A program made the translations under genes and the position numbers. This document shows positions 1 through 7,945 of a stretch of 64,000 bases of DNA, piece after piece. The notes beneath the pieces are model-generated. The model had not been told where the DNA came from. It saw only the letters and a program-made list of their open reading frames with translations, and did not search any database. Every line of letters starts with the position of its first letter. The stretch's first letter is position 1. Source of the stretch: Clostridium transplantifaecale (GTDB taxonomy: Bacteria; Bacillota; Clostridia; Lachnospirales; Lachnospiraceae); assembly GCF_900626075.1 (NCBI RefSeq), contig NZ_UYZY01000002.1, forward strand, positions 682,001-746,000, read 5' to 3'.

Positions 1-263
1 GGCTGATCTTTCTAATTTCTATTCTGTGTCGGATTACGTATCCTTTATAGTAGTCAATTGTGATGTGTCCAGGGCATAACTTACAAAGAGATATTCAGTG
101 CCGCGGATGTACTGACAAGGGGGCAAACGGCGTTTCTCGGAAGATTGCGGATGGGATAAAGTCCGGAACCATATGGAAAAATTATTTATCCCAAATAGAG
201 GAATGGTCTTATAACTTCAAGATAAACTGCATTGTATAAAGTGCGTCATGCAAAATCTTGCAG
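1..263. other. No clear gene at left window edge
   Basis: I see no recognisable gene here. A 58-codon plus-strand frame (63-239) carries two CxxC-like cysteines, but it has no ribosome-binding site and no familiar pattern. The stretch lies downstream of the minus-strand redox operon and inside the integrated element. Confidence 0.4.
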
Positions 264-677
264 TCATAGCATGGTTATAAAGATCCGCTGTGCACCGTAA
301 ATCGGCCGCGCATCATTTTTATCAGTCAGCGTATAGCGTACATAGATTTCCAATCCATCCTCCGTGGTATTGACTTTATAATCGTCTGTCTGGATCACAA
401 AATCTGTTTCGACAGAAAATACTGCATACTTTGTAATCGTGGCGTTCCGCAGATCAAAAAGCATATCGCCGGTGATTCCGCCGGTTCGGTGTAACAGCAT
501 AGATTCTTTACCGGCATAGAGTCCGTTCTTAGTAATCGCATTGCTTGCATAGTCCGTATATGCAAGCAGGTGCGTATCGCCGTCTAATCTGTATTCTCCT
601 GTGGTTTGCCAGTGATTTTCTTCGCCGTTTATAACACTGACAATCTCGATACTGACTTTTTTAACATCATTTTTCAT
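264..677 (-). CDS. DUF1934/YwiB-like beta-barrel protein
   Basis: This is a 137-residue soluble protein with no signal peptide or membrane segment. The alternating strands, the LLHRTGGITGDMLFD stretch in the middle and the GLEIYVRYTLTDKN stretch near the C-terminus resemble the DUF1934 (YwiB-type, calycin-like barrel) family, whose usual length of about 140 matches. Its biochemical function is unknown. It starts three bases after the FrnE-like gene stops, so it is probably the last gene of the old yellow enzyme operon. The family call is by eye, and a different small barrel family remains possible. Confidence 0.55.
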   Translation of the reverse strand: MKNDVKKVSIEIVSVINGEENHWQTTGEYRLDGDTHLLAYTDYASNAITKNGLYAGKESMLLHRTGGITGDMLFDLRNATITKYAVFSVETDFVIQTDDYKVNTTEDGLEIYVRYTLTDKNDARPIYGAQRIFITML

Positions 678-680
678 GTT

Positions 681-1331
681 TTAATTCAACCGGCAAGCGC
701 CATTATCGCAGCCGGAGGCCTCCTCATCTTCAGATGCATTCAATTCTTCCAATGCCTTTTTAAATATGTCCTCGGAACGGGCGCCAACAACTTTAACTTG
801 TTCTTCAATAATAAATGTCGGAACACTGTCCACGCCATATTTTATTCCCTCACGCATATTATTTTCCAAAGCTTCGGCATACTTTTTGTTGTGAAAAGCA
901 GCATGAACTTCCGCTTCTGTAATACCAACCTTTCCTGCAGTGTCAACAATCACCTGGTCCTCTCCAATATTTTTTCCGTCCTTGAAATAAGCCTGCCACA
1001 TAGCTGATACAAACGCCTCATTTTTTCCAATCTCTTTCGCATATTCGCCTACCAGTAAAGCCTTTCTGGAATTGGGAAGAACAGTTAAATGAGCAAAGGA
1101 TAGCCCATACTTTTTACCGCGTTCCCGTAAATAGTCAAACATTTCGTCACTGCCCGGAAATTGTTTTAAAAGGTCATTTCCCTCAGGGGCAGTATCGGGA
1201 TGCAGCTCAAAACCAATATGGTCAATTTCAATGTCATAATCCTCTTTTAAATTCTTCACAACTGCGTCACCCAGATAACACCACGGGCAAATATAATCTG
1301 TAAATAACTTCATTTTTATTTTCTTTTTCAT
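681..1331 (-). CDS. DsbA-family oxidoreductase (FrnE-like)
   Basis: This 216-residue thioredoxin-fold protein belongs to the DsbA/FrnE group, cytoplasmic disulfide oxidoreductases related to 2-hydroxychromene-2-carboxylate isomerases. The active-site motif YICPWCY (CxxC, residues about 13-18) is near the N-terminus, an alpha-helical insertion occupies the middle, and a cis-Pro-type VDSVPTFII loop lies near residue 170. The tail is Cys-rich (SGCDNGAC). The start ATG overlaps the stop of the upstream flavin oxidoreductase (ATGA), behind GAGAGGAG. Pairing with an old yellow enzyme under an HxlR regulator suggests defence against electrophiles or disulfide stress, which is inferred. Confidence 0.85.
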   Translation of the reverse strand: MKKKIKMKLFTDYICPWCYLGDAVVKNLKEDYDIEIDHIGFELHPDTAPEGNDLLKQFPGSDEMFDYLRERGKKYGLSFAHLTVLPNSRKALLVGEYAKEIGKNEAFVSAMWQAYFKDGKNIGEDQVIVDTAGKVGITEAEVHAAFHNKKYAEALENNMREGIKYGVDSVPTFIIEEQVKVVGARSEDIFKKALEELNASEDEEASGCDNGACRLN

Positions 1332-2341
1332 GTTCGTTTACTCCTCTCGGTAAATTGTTCTAATGCCTTTTTCGCCCACATAGGATCTTTAAATATAGGG
1401 CGACCCACACCAATCAGATCGGTTGCGCCGTCAGTCAAAAATGCTTCCGCCTTATCAAGCGTTCTGATCCCCCCGGTCAAAATGACCGGAATGGAAATAT
1501 GTCGTTTCAATTCAGTCGTAACATCGGCAAACCAGCCTTCCTCTGTTGTATGCCCAGGAAGATTAAAGCCATATAAACCGCCGGAAACATCCAAAACATC
1601 GATACCGGCCTTTTCAAATTCCTGTGCGGCGATCATACTGTCCTTTATCGTTGTGCCTCCTGCTTCATAGTCACAGGCGCCCAGGCGAAGAAATAGGGGA
1701 TATTCTGTGCCGACTTTATCCCGGACAGCTTTAACTATTTCCAAATGAATTTTAATCCGCCCCAGCAGATCTCCGCCATAATCATCCCGGCGATGATTGA
1801 AATAGGGAGAGTAAAACTGGTTTAACAAATAGCTGTGTGCAGAATGGATCTCTACCCCGTCAAATCCGGCTTTTTGCGCGCGTTCTGCTGCATCCGCAAA
1901 ATCAGAAATGATGTTTTTGATTTCCGATTTTGAAAGGGGATGTGAGTTTTCCCGTCCATCTCTGCTTGCTAATGCAGACGCGCTGACCGTCTCACAGCCT
2001 GTAATGCTTTTGCTGGCTGCCACTCCTGCATGATTGAGCTGTAACACCGCTTTTACTCCGTTTTTTTGAATGGTTTCTGCAATTTTTCGGAGCCCGTCTA
2101 TGGTACTGTCATCAGCAGCGGATAACTGATACTCACTGGCCTTTCCCTGCTGTGATACGAAGCTGTGTTCAACAATGATCAAAGAAAGATATCCATCGCG
2201 CGCCCTGTCATCGTAGTAGCGGATCAATTTTTCATTTACTTTGCCATCTGCATTTGCCATTCCTGTTCCCATTGGCGGAAATATTAAGCGATTTTTTAAT
2301 GTCAGATTTTTAACTTTTAATGGGGACTCTAAAATAAACAT
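1328..2341 (-). CDS. NADH:flavin oxidoreductase, old yellow enzyme family
   Basis: A 337-residue FMN-binding TIM barrel of the YqjM-like old yellow enzyme class, which reduces activated C=C bonds using NAD(P)H. Visible motifs are the N-terminal LKNRLIFPPMGTGMA, the HSAHSYLLNQFYSP active-site region near residue 165, HRRDDYGG, and the phosphate-binding VILTGGIRT and GATDLIGVGRPI segments near the end. It has no C-terminal Fe-S or second flavin domain, unlike the two 650-residue relatives at 36-42 kb. It is the first gene of a three-gene operon and is divergent from the HxlR regulator. An AGGTGAC ribosome-binding site precedes the ATG. Confidence 0.9.
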   Translation of the reverse strand: MFILESPLKVKNLTLKNRLIFPPMGTGMANADGKVNEKLIRYYDDRARDGYLSLIIVEHSFVSQQGKASEYQLSAADDSTIDGLRKIAETIQKNGVKAVLQLNHAGVAASKSITGCETVSASALASRDGRENSHPLSKSEIKNIISDFADAAERAQKAGFDGVEIHSAHSYLLNQFYSPYFNHRRDDYGGDLLGRIKIHLEIVKAVRDKVGTEYPLFLRLGACDYEAGGTTIKDSMIAAQEFEKAGIDVLDVSGGLYGFNLPGHTTEEGWFADVTTELKRHISIPVILTGGIRTLDKAEAFLTDGATDLIGVGRPIFKDPMWAKKALEQFTERSKRT

Positions 2342-2460
2342 ATTGTCACCTGACTTTCTTGTTTTTTATTATGTTTTAAATTATAATGAGTATGTGTTCA
2401 TTATGCAAGAACGCACAATAAAGGTAGATACTATCCATTAAGAGAGTATGAGGTGATCCT

Positions 2461-2820
2461 ATGGACGAAAAAATAAAATTTCCAGAAGAAACAGTAGATA
2501 TAAAACCTTTTGACTATGCGATTTCTGTTATCAATGGTAAATGGAAAATGCACATTTTGTTTTGGCTTTGGAAGCAGGAAACCATGCGTTATTCAGAAAT
2601 CAAGCGTGCTCTTGGAAATGTAACGCATAAAATGCTTTCTAATACGTTAAAAGAACTGGAAGCCGACGGACTAATCATCCGCCACGAATACCCGCAGGTT
2701 CCGCCCAAAGTTGAATATTATCTTTCTGAAAAAGGCTATTCGCTTTTGCCTGTAATTCGTTCAATATGTAAATGGGGTCATCTTCAATTGGGCGAACCAC
2801 TTCCACCAGACCAGGAATAA
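2461..2820 (+). CDS. HxlR-family transcriptional regulator
   Basis: A 119-residue winged-helix regulator of the HxlR/YodB/CatR type. The core shows INGKWKMHILFWL, the recognition region MRYSEIKRALGNVTHKMLS and the wing LIIRHEYPQVPPKVEYYLSEKG. Members commonly sense electrophiles or oxidants through a cysteine. The only cysteine here is close to the C-terminus (ICKWG), so that mode is uncertain. It is divergent from the old yellow enzyme/FrnE operon across a 119-bp promoter region and most likely represses that operon and itself. The stop is followed within about 80 bp by the scar in the conjugative element. Confidence 0.88.
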   Translation: MDEKIKFPEETVDIKPFDYAISVINGKWKMHILFWLWKQETMRYSEIKRALGNVTHKMLSNTLKELEADGLIIRHEYPQVPPKVEYYLSEKGYSLLPVIRSICKWGHLQLGEPLPPDQE

Positions 2821-2889
2821 ATATTAAAAAGCAGAAAAACAATAATTCTTGAAAATTGAAGATTTCCTACTTGATTTTCGGAATAGCAG

Positions 2890-3029
2890 GAGTAGCACTC
2901 CTCCTTAAATTCATACTTATAGAGCCGGGCGGCGGTGGTAAGATACCGTTTCCAGCCGTCCACGTCCCGCGTTACCTCGCGGGTGGTTTCACTTGCCAGC
3001 TCGGAAATGAGCTTGAGATTGCTTGCCAT
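2890..3029 (-). pseudogene. Truncated 5' end of ICE methylase/helicase-like (LtrC-type) gene
   Basis: The frame begins MASNLKLISELASETTREVT and runs on as DGWKRYLTTAARLYKYEF. This is the characteristic start of the very large LtrC/ArdC-type replication and methylase proteins of Lachnospiraceae conjugative elements, which normally continue into a DQLLIYAQRP-like segment. Here the similarity stops at about residue 42 (near base 2905). The remaining residues to a stop at 2784 look unrelated. More than 2000 codons are missing, so this is a deletion scar. A small AGGAGT/ACTCCT hairpin lies at the junction (2888-2902). Confidence 0.7.
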
Positions 3030-3106
3030 TTATGAATGACCCCTTTCTAATTGAAAAAGACCCATGATGGACGTTTTCCCGTCTGTCATGGGTCTTGATT
3101 GGTGTC

Positions 3107-3433
3107 TTACTGCTTATCTTTGATTTCCGACAAAAATTCGGTGCAAAGGAACTGCTTGAGTACTTGTTGGTTGTTCCCTTCAAATATCTGCCTGAATCCG
3201 GTTCCTGCAGCCATGCCGTATAATAAGGCCGTCCGGCGTTCCATGTCCCCGATAAGGCATGAAAGCGTCAGACAGCGTTCCGGTCCGGGAATCTGGCCAG
3301 AGATTTCTTCTGTCAGTGCATGGAACTCCTCCCGGTAGGCATTGTACTCCGGCTCCTCTCGCATTCCCTCCAATATCATTTGGTCTAGTTCATCTAACAT
3401 CATGCATACCGTATCATCAAACATTTCCTTCAT
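3107..3433 (-). CDS. ICE-associated hypothetical protein (DUF6809-like)
   Basis: A 108-residue mainly helical cytoplasmic protein with no membrane segments. The start chosen is the internal ATG at 3433, behind GAGGAGGGG; a longer frame to 3478 has no ribosome-binding site. The acidic helical opening (MKEMFDDTVCMMLDELDQ) and the DMERRTALLYGMAAGTGFRQIF segment recall the small DUF6809 proteins found in Firmicute mobile elements, whose function is unknown. It overlaps the upstream gene by four bases (ATGA), so the two are co-translated. Confidence 0.6.
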   Translation of the reverse strand: MKEMFDDTVCMMLDELDQMILEGMREEPEYNAYREEFHALTEEISGQIPGPERCLTLSCLIGDMERRTALLYGMAAGTGFRQIFEGNNQQVLKQFLCTEFLSEIKDKQ

Positions 3434-3666
3434 CGTACCCCTCCTCGTTTTCCCTGGACTTGCCCGGCTACATAACATATTACTTCCTCTGGGGTAGGGA
3501 TTACTCCTTTGCGAGGTACACGTCGCTGGTATGCTGCAATCACACCGCCGTCATTTGGTGTGTTTTTGTATGCAGCGTCAACCGCAATCTGAATTTCTGT
3601 TCTCACTTCCGACAAGCTGACCTTGTTTTCCCTTGCAATCCTTCGGTAAAGCCGCCTCATGCTCAT
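3430..3666 (-). CDS. Small Spo0A C-terminal-domain-like protein
   Basis: A 78-residue protein. The pattern LYRRIARENKVSLSEVRTEI, then AYQRRVPRKG and IPTPEEVICY, matches the small stand-alone proteins annotated as Spo0A C-terminal domain-containing in Lachnospiraceae elements. These resemble the DNA-binding effector domain of Spo0A without its receiver. I use the ATG at 3666 because GGAGAAAAGGAG lies just upstream; a frame extending to 3687 reads through that site. It is co-transcribed with the next gene through a 4-bp overlap. A DNA-binding regulatory role is inferred. Confidence 0.6.
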   Translation of the reverse strand: MSMRRLYRRIARENKVSLSEVRTEIQIAVDAAYKNTPNDGGVIAAYQRRVPRKGVIPTPEEVICYVAGQVQGKRGGVR

Positions 3667-3722
3667 TGTATCTCTCCTTTTCTCCACTTTGTAGAATTAA
3701 AATCAATATCGTATCAGATTAT

Positions 3723-3739
3723 AGGGAATTATATTCCCT
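3723..3739. promoter_or_regulatory. Palindromic operator candidate between divergent ICE genes
   Basis: AGGGAATTATATTCCCT is a dyad with 7-bp arms lying between the leftward Spo0A-C-like gene and the rightward XRE regulator. A half-site (CATTTCCCT) recurs about 30 bp further right. The likely ligand is the adjacent XRE protein. Confidence 0.5.
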
Positions 3740-3819
3740 GCCCAATGCTAATTGATAATTCATTTCCCTAACAATCAATACCTCATGGAATACAATGATA
3801 TAAAAAGGACGGTAATCAC

Positions 3820-4128
3820 ATGAATGAAGAATTTTTCCGGCAGAGGCTGGCACAACTGCGGAACCAGAAAGGCGTATCAGCAAGGGACATGAGCTTGTCG
3901 CTGGAGCAGAGCGAGAGTTATATCAACAAAATTGAGAATGGGAAAGCATTTCCCTCCATGCAGATTTTCTTTTACATCTGCGACTACTTCTCCATATCGC
4001 CAAAGGATTTCTTTGACGATGGGGTTCAGAATCCACAGCAGATTCAGGCGGTGGCGGACGATCTGAAAACGCTGGACGATGGTCAGATTGCGAGTATCGC
4101 GGAGATTGTGCGGGGCCTAAAACGATAA
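3820..4128 (+). CDS. XRE-family HTH regulator
   Basis: A 102-residue protein with an N-terminal lambda-repressor-type helix-turn-helix (residues about 6-65: LRNQKGVSARDMSLSLEQSESYINKIENGKAFPS). The helical C-terminus ends in DDGQIASIAEIVRGLK and probably mediates dimerisation. It is the only rightward gene in this part of the element, and a perfect terminator follows directly. Proteins of this size commonly repress mobile-element genes. The AGGGAAT dyad upstream is the natural candidate site. Confidence 0.85.
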   Translation: MNEEFFRQRLAQLRNQKGVSARDMSLSLEQSESYINKIENGKAFPSMQIFFYICDYFSISPKDFFDDGVQNPQQIQAVADDLKTLDDGQIASIAEIVRGLKR

Positions 4129-4140
4129 TAAGCAGAAAAG

Positions 4141-4185
4141 CCCGGAGCGGGACAGTCATGAAAAACTGTTCCGTTCCGGGTTTTT
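4141..4185 (+). terminator. Rho-independent terminator after XRE gene
   Basis: The stem CCCGGAGCGGGACAGT (4141-4156) pairs with ACTGTTCCGTTCCGGG (4165-4180), counting G-U pairs, and is followed by TTTTT. Confidence 0.9.
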
Positions 4186-4198
4186 GACATTCATGCCG

Positions 4199-4600
4199 CT
4201 ATTCACTGTCCCCGTCCAGTCCACCCCAGGGTTCCATACCCATTTCTTCCCACGTCACGCCATAGGGAGCGCCGCCGGGGGTGTATCCGGCGATAAAGAA
4301 AAAGGTGTCGTCAGAATCGGGGTAACGGTCATAGACGGCCTGTTGTTTCCGTTCTTCACGTTTCCGGCGCGCCGCTTCCTGTCGGAGCTGTTCCGACCGC
4401 TGCATGACGGCCAGCTTTTCCGGTGGGATTGCGCCGATCTCGCCCAAATCCCGCAGCGCGCAGGCAGGGTCTACCCCAAATTTCTTCCGATAGGCACGGA
4501 CAAGGTGGCTCCCCGCATAGGTCGGCACCCACGCCCGCGCCTTTTTAAGGCGCGCTTCCCGGCGTTCCGGTCTGGGCTGTTTTTTCTTCTGCTTCGGCAT
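4199..4600 (-). CDS. Conserved ICE hypothetical protein
   Basis: A 133-residue basic, coiled-coil-rich protein. The lysine/arginine-rich start (MPKQKKKQPRPERREARLKK) leads into an RAYRKKFGVDPACALRDLGEIGA block. A helical Arg/Glu/Gln stretch follows, then a conserved tail DDTFFFIAGYTPGGAPYGVTWEEMG. The same tail is familiar from uncharacterised proteins encoded by Firmicute conjugative elements. No enzymatic motif is visible; nucleic-acid binding is only suggested by charge. It is convergent with the XRE gene. Confidence 0.6.
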   Translation of the reverse strand: MPKQKKKQPRPERREARLKKARAWVPTYAGSHLVRAYRKKFGVDPACALRDLGEIGAIPPEKLAVMQRSEQLRQEAARRKREERKQQAVYDRYPDSDDTFFFIAGYTPGGAPYGVTWEEMGMEPWGGLDGDSE

Positions 4601-4684
4601 AACTCACTACCATTCCTTGAATATGCGTCTTTTACCAATAGGGCGCAGTAAAATCAAATCGACAAATGAGAAATTATTGGTCTA

Positions 4685-5077
4685 TTATTCGAAATCAATT
4701 CTTTCAATTTTGAAAATTACTGGCCTTGTTCCATCCGAACAGCAAGTAATCATTTCATTTTCATTCTTCATCCAGCCTTTCATAATGGAGCCACCTTGCA
4801 AACCAGTATAAATATAACGAGAAATCGCATCCCAAGCCTCGGAACAGAATGGCATTTTGGGTCCACCTGCAACAGTATCAGCGTCTCCATCGGTTTTAAC
4901 CAGCGTGTTCAGTCCCATGTGCCAGAAGTCATCCCGTTCCTCATCACGGTAAAAAACAAACTCGTCGCCTACATTGTAGCAAGGGCAGATACCTGACGCG
5001 GGGTCAGCACAATACTGGTGCTGTATTTCCGGGTACAACTTCTTATCCAAAACTGTTACTTTTACTTTATGTTTCAT
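4685..5077 (-). CDS. TIGR04076-family protein
   Basis: A 130-residue cytoplasmic protein. The opening KHKVKVTVLDKKLYPEIQ and the central CPCYNVGDEFVF followed by FCSEAWDAISRYIYTGLQGG fit the TIGR04076 family of small Cys-containing proteins of unknown function. Two clustered cysteines (ICPC) could bind metal or be redox-active, which is inferred. The surrounding region is element debris, so this may be cargo. A hairpin lies about 95 bp upstream. Confidence 0.6.
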   Translation of the reverse strand: MKHKVKVTVLDKKLYPEIQHQYCADPASGICPCYNVGDEFVFYRDEERDDFWHMGLNTLVKTDGDADTVAGGPKMPFCSEAWDAISRYIYTGLQGGSIMKGWMKNENEMITCCSDGTRPVIFKIERIDFE

Positions 5078-5170
5078 ATTGTTTTACCTCCACATATTTC
5101 GATTTATAAAATAGCCAATTACTAAAACCATTGTAGTACATAGCATGGATTATCGCAATAAAATTACAAA

Positions 5171-5205
5171 AACCCAGCGACAAGCACACGTCCTATCGCT
5201 GGGTT
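5171..5205. terminator. Hairpin in element debris
   Basis: AACCCAGCGA (5171-5180) pairs perfectly with TCGCTGGGTT (5196-5205). It sits in the gap between the TIGR04076 gene and the truncated transfer-gene start, and may terminate leftward transcription of the remnant. The rest of 5206-5323 shows no gene. Confidence 0.55.
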
Positions 5206-5323
5206 TGGTTATCCGCAAAATTAAAATAATCGCAGGCGAAATTATGTATTAAGTAGCAAAGAGGCAAGATAGCGTTCCTACGGATATTCGTATTCCTGGC
5301 GTAAGGTCATTACTTTTTCCCAA

Positions 5324-5437
5324 TCACGCTCCTCGCGAAGCACCCTGAGAACATGAATTTCCTTTGTGAATCGCATGAGCTGCCGAGGCGCCGGTTTCCA
5401 GAGTCTCCTCCAGACCGTTTTTTTGTTGTCCTTCCAT
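5324..5437 (-). pseudogene. Truncated N-terminus of a CD1107/NlpC-type transfer gene
   Basis: An ATG overlapping the preceding stop (TAATG) opens MEGQQKNGLEETLETGASAA. This is the usual start of the CD1107/CHAP-NlpC membrane protein that follows the 300-residue transfer protein in these elements. Family members continue into a glycine/alanine membrane-anchor segment. Here similarity ends after about 24 codons and the frame stops at 5324. A second frame through the same DNA reads on to EERDWEKVMTLRQEYEYP and a stop near 5283, which may be the tail of a different deleted gene. This is a second deletion junction. Confidence 0.65.
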
Positions 5438-6349
5438 TACATACGATCCTTTCTGTGGGGAGGCTGCGGCAGTTTCTTCACAATGGTTTCGTTATACGCA
5501 ATAGACCCGTCCGGCGCCATGTAGGGATTCTTTTCAACGGTATCAACGGCATACTGCTTATACCAGGACGTACCATCAGCCGCCTGCACCGTGGAATACG
5601 CGCCCTGGGGAGCCGCATATTGCGCCGTATGGTACATTCCGAAGGAAATGCCTTCTGGATTTTCCTCGGAAACCTCTGTGCCGGTAATCCTTCCGCCTCC
5701 GATTTGCACATTGGAAAAGGACGGAATATTCTCCGCGCCGGCCTCCAATGCGGCGTACCCCATATAGGATTGAAGAGCCTGCGCTGCCTTTTCCCCGCTC
5801 ATGGAGCCAAGAGAAGGGGTATTCCCGGTAGCAACCGATCCGATGACATTGTTGGCAAATTCACCGCCGCTTTTAACAGACGAGTTGTAAAGGTGCCCTC
5901 CAAGACCGCTGGAAGCCGCAGCTACAAGACCGCCCAATCCTCCGGAACTGTGTGAATTTGAGCTGCTGTCTGTGTGAGAGGTCGCTGTCTTGACCGCGCT
6001 GTTTGTGACTTTACGGCTGACTACTCCCGCAAGCCCTCCGCCCATAAAGGTACCGGCTCCCGCCGACTCCTTTTGCCGCAATCATAGCCTCAGCCAGCAT
6101 ATTGCCGCCGGTATGCCCGACGTTTACCCCTAAACTCGACATGAAGGAGTCGATTTTCTGGGATACCTTTAAAAAGGCAACGGCACACAGGAACCAGACT
6201 AAAACATTTCCTGCCACGGCCTCTTTTCCGGCAGCATCGACCTGGGCCTGCACATCGCTCTCCGTGATGGCGAAAACCGGCTGGCAGAACAGACAGGTCA
6301 GCAGGGCTGCCAGAAATGCTGCAAACAGGATTTTATGTAATCGTTTCAC
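5437..6349 (-). pseudogene. Frameshifted conjugal transfer membrane protein
   Basis: The gene starts at a GTG (6349) behind GTAAGGAGG, giving KRLHKILFAAFLAALLTC and a signal peptide ending QPVFA. A membrane segment (VLVWFLCAVAFLKVS) and the conserved ITESDVQAQVDAAGKEA and GHTGGNMLAEAMIAAKG follow. The frame then breaks at the GGG run 6059-6061. Removing one G joins it to GAGTFMGGGLAGVVSR and the rest of the protein, which ends LPQPPHRKDR. Together the parts give about 303 residues, the size expected for the transfer protein that follows TrbL-like genes in these elements. A one-base indel, or an assembly error, splits it. Confidence 0.75.
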
Positions 6350-6365
6350 TTGTTTTCCTACCTCC

Positions 6366-7076
6366 TTACAAAGAAAGTGGGTTGGCGATAAAAGAACCAA
6401 CCATACTGGTAAATAACCGCAGGCACCAGGCATTCATGACCAGCAGAAAAATCTGCCCGCCAAACATCCGGCACCAGGATTTGAAGATATTTGATGTGTT
6501 CTGCGACGCGCCCATGGCAAAAGCCACCGGTGCGGTATAGACAAGTACACCAAGTAAAACATAGCGTTCCGCCGCCTCGAAAAGCAGCTTCAGATAATTC
6601 CACGCCAGAATAACCACCAGAATCAAGGTGATTAAAGCAACCGCGCCATTGGCGCAGACGCCGATAATAGCAAGCATAGCGGAATTGAAGTCTGCAAAGC
6701 TGAGAGCCGGCAGTTCTGAGTCCATAATCCACTTATAAGGGGTTCCCCCAATTTTCAGGACAATATCGACAATGCCATCTGAAAAATATGCCAGTGTGAT
6801 AAACAGGACAGAGCGGATACACAGCTTTACCGGATCTTCGGCCTCCAGACCGATGCCGAGGCCAAAGTTCTTAAAAAGCTGCCACACCAGATTCAACAGG
6901 ATCAAACCAATGGAAAGCGCTACAAATACCTTGTACATTGTCTCGGCAGCGGGGAAATAGCGGAGAAAAACGGTCATATCACAGCCCAACGCCCCCAAAA
7001 CCGATGTTGTTATCAGATCCAGACCGTTCATGACCTGTTCCGCCAGCCATTCTACAATGCCATCTAAAATGCCCAT
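6366..7076 (-). CDS. TrbL/VirB6-like conjugal transfer membrane protein
   Basis: A 236-residue polytopic membrane protein with about five or six hydrophobic segments (around residues 45-65, 85-110, 130-165 and 170-220). It starts MGILDGIVEWLAEQVMNGLD, typical of the TrbL/VirB6-like channel component of Gram-positive conjugation machinery. It should sit in the cytoplasmic membrane as part of the type IV secretion channel. The full length looks retained. With the coupling protein, VirB4 and relaxase not visible nearby, it cannot support transfer alone. Confidence 0.75.
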   Translation of the reverse strand: MGILDGIVEWLAEQVMNGLDLITTSVLGALGCDMTVFLRYFPAAETMYKVFVALSIGLILLNLVWQLFKNFGLGIGLEAEDPVKLCIRSVLFITLAYFSDGIVDIVLKIGGTPYKWIMDSELPALSFADFNSAMLAIIGVCANGAVALITLILVVILAWNYLKLLFEAAERYVLLGVLVYTAPVAFAMGASQNTSNIFKSWCRMFGGQIFLLVMNAWCLRLFTSMVGSFIANPLSL

Positions 7077-7116
7077 GCAATCACTCCCTTCTTAATCCGG
7101 GCATCCGGGGCCGTTC

Positions 7117-7518
7117 TCAGCCTGTCCATTTTCCATCCGCGAAGAACGGAGTGATATACGCCATAATAAAACCCAGTCCATTAAGGACAATCCAGGAAAT
7201 GCAGATCCGTTTCAGCCACGCCCTGCTTTCATCCACCGTTTTGCCGCTTCTTGAAAAGTTCATCATGAGCAATGCCACGGAAGCTGTTACAATAGCCGCC
7301 ACGGTGGAGATAAGGACAATCTGGTTATACACGTCCTGCATAATTTCTCTGGCCTTTGTCCACACATCTGTCGCGGCGAATACCGGCTGGCAGTACATAA
7401 CGGACAGCGCCATGCAGAGAACCGCACATTGCGCCAGTCCGGCGGCAGAGAACCGGCGCGGACGTGCCTTCTTAGGTTCAGGCAGGGTCTTGGGACGGGA
7501 ATCAATAGTTTTTTTCAA
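7117..7518 (-). CDS. Small conjugal transfer protein with signal peptide (VirB2/pilin-like)
   Basis: A 133-residue protein with a basic N-terminus, a signal segment ending YCQPVFA, and two further hydrophobic segments (IVLISTVAAIVTASVALLMM and ICISWIVLNGLGFIMAYITPF). This is the two-helix plan of VirB2/TrbC-type pilin subunits. The start is a TTG at 7518, eight bases after AGAGGAGATC. It lies 40 bp upstream of the TrbL-like gene and is probably in its operon. The pilin role is inferred from topology and neighbours; I see no diagnostic motif. Confidence 0.65.
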   Translation of the reverse strand: MKKTIDSRPKTLPEPKKARPRRFSAAGLAQCAVLCMALSVMYCQPVFAATDVWTKAREIMQDVYNQIVLISTVAAIVTASVALLMMNFSRSGKTVDESRAWLKRICISWIVLNGLGFIMAYITPFFADGKWTG

Positions 7519-7870
7519 TTTTGTTGATCTCCTCTTTTTTCTGTGCTAAAAAGAAGAACCACATCCGATTCTGTCAGATGTGGTTCCTTGCAGCCATAGG
7601 CTGTCCGGGCAGAAAAAAGGCGCCGGAAACACGGCGCAGATTTCTGTCCTATTTGGTTTTGGGTGTAAGTTTGAGCATACTTAGTTTAACATATATGGAT
7701 TTGCGGCGAAAGAGCAGAAGTGTGCCAATGTTATATCTGTTCTGTGCCAATATTGTGCCGATTATCCAGACATTTTCTTTTGAAATCATAAAGGCGTTTT
7801 TCTTGACATTTTTCGGAATAAGCGTTAATATAATCTTAGCTAAGAAAGCTGTTATGTCCATTGGACAGAC

Positions 7871-7904
7871 GAAAACCCCTGGAGTGCTGGCTCTGGGGGT
7901 TTTC
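7871..7904. terminator. Bidirectional hairpin downstream of 28-residue peptide gene
   Basis: GAAAACCCC (7871-7879) pairs with GGGGTTTTC (7896-7904). Because U-rich ends occur on both strands it can act both ways. It lies 40 bp beyond the stop of the small peptide gene. Confidence 0.65.
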
Positions 7905-7945
7905 TTGCTCGTTAAGGTGAGCTGCTCCTTCTAGGCTGGTGCTGT

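Noticed and set aside
7521..7934. 137-codon plus-strand frame
   Set aside because: No ribosome-binding site, no family pattern, and it reads across a terminator hairpin.
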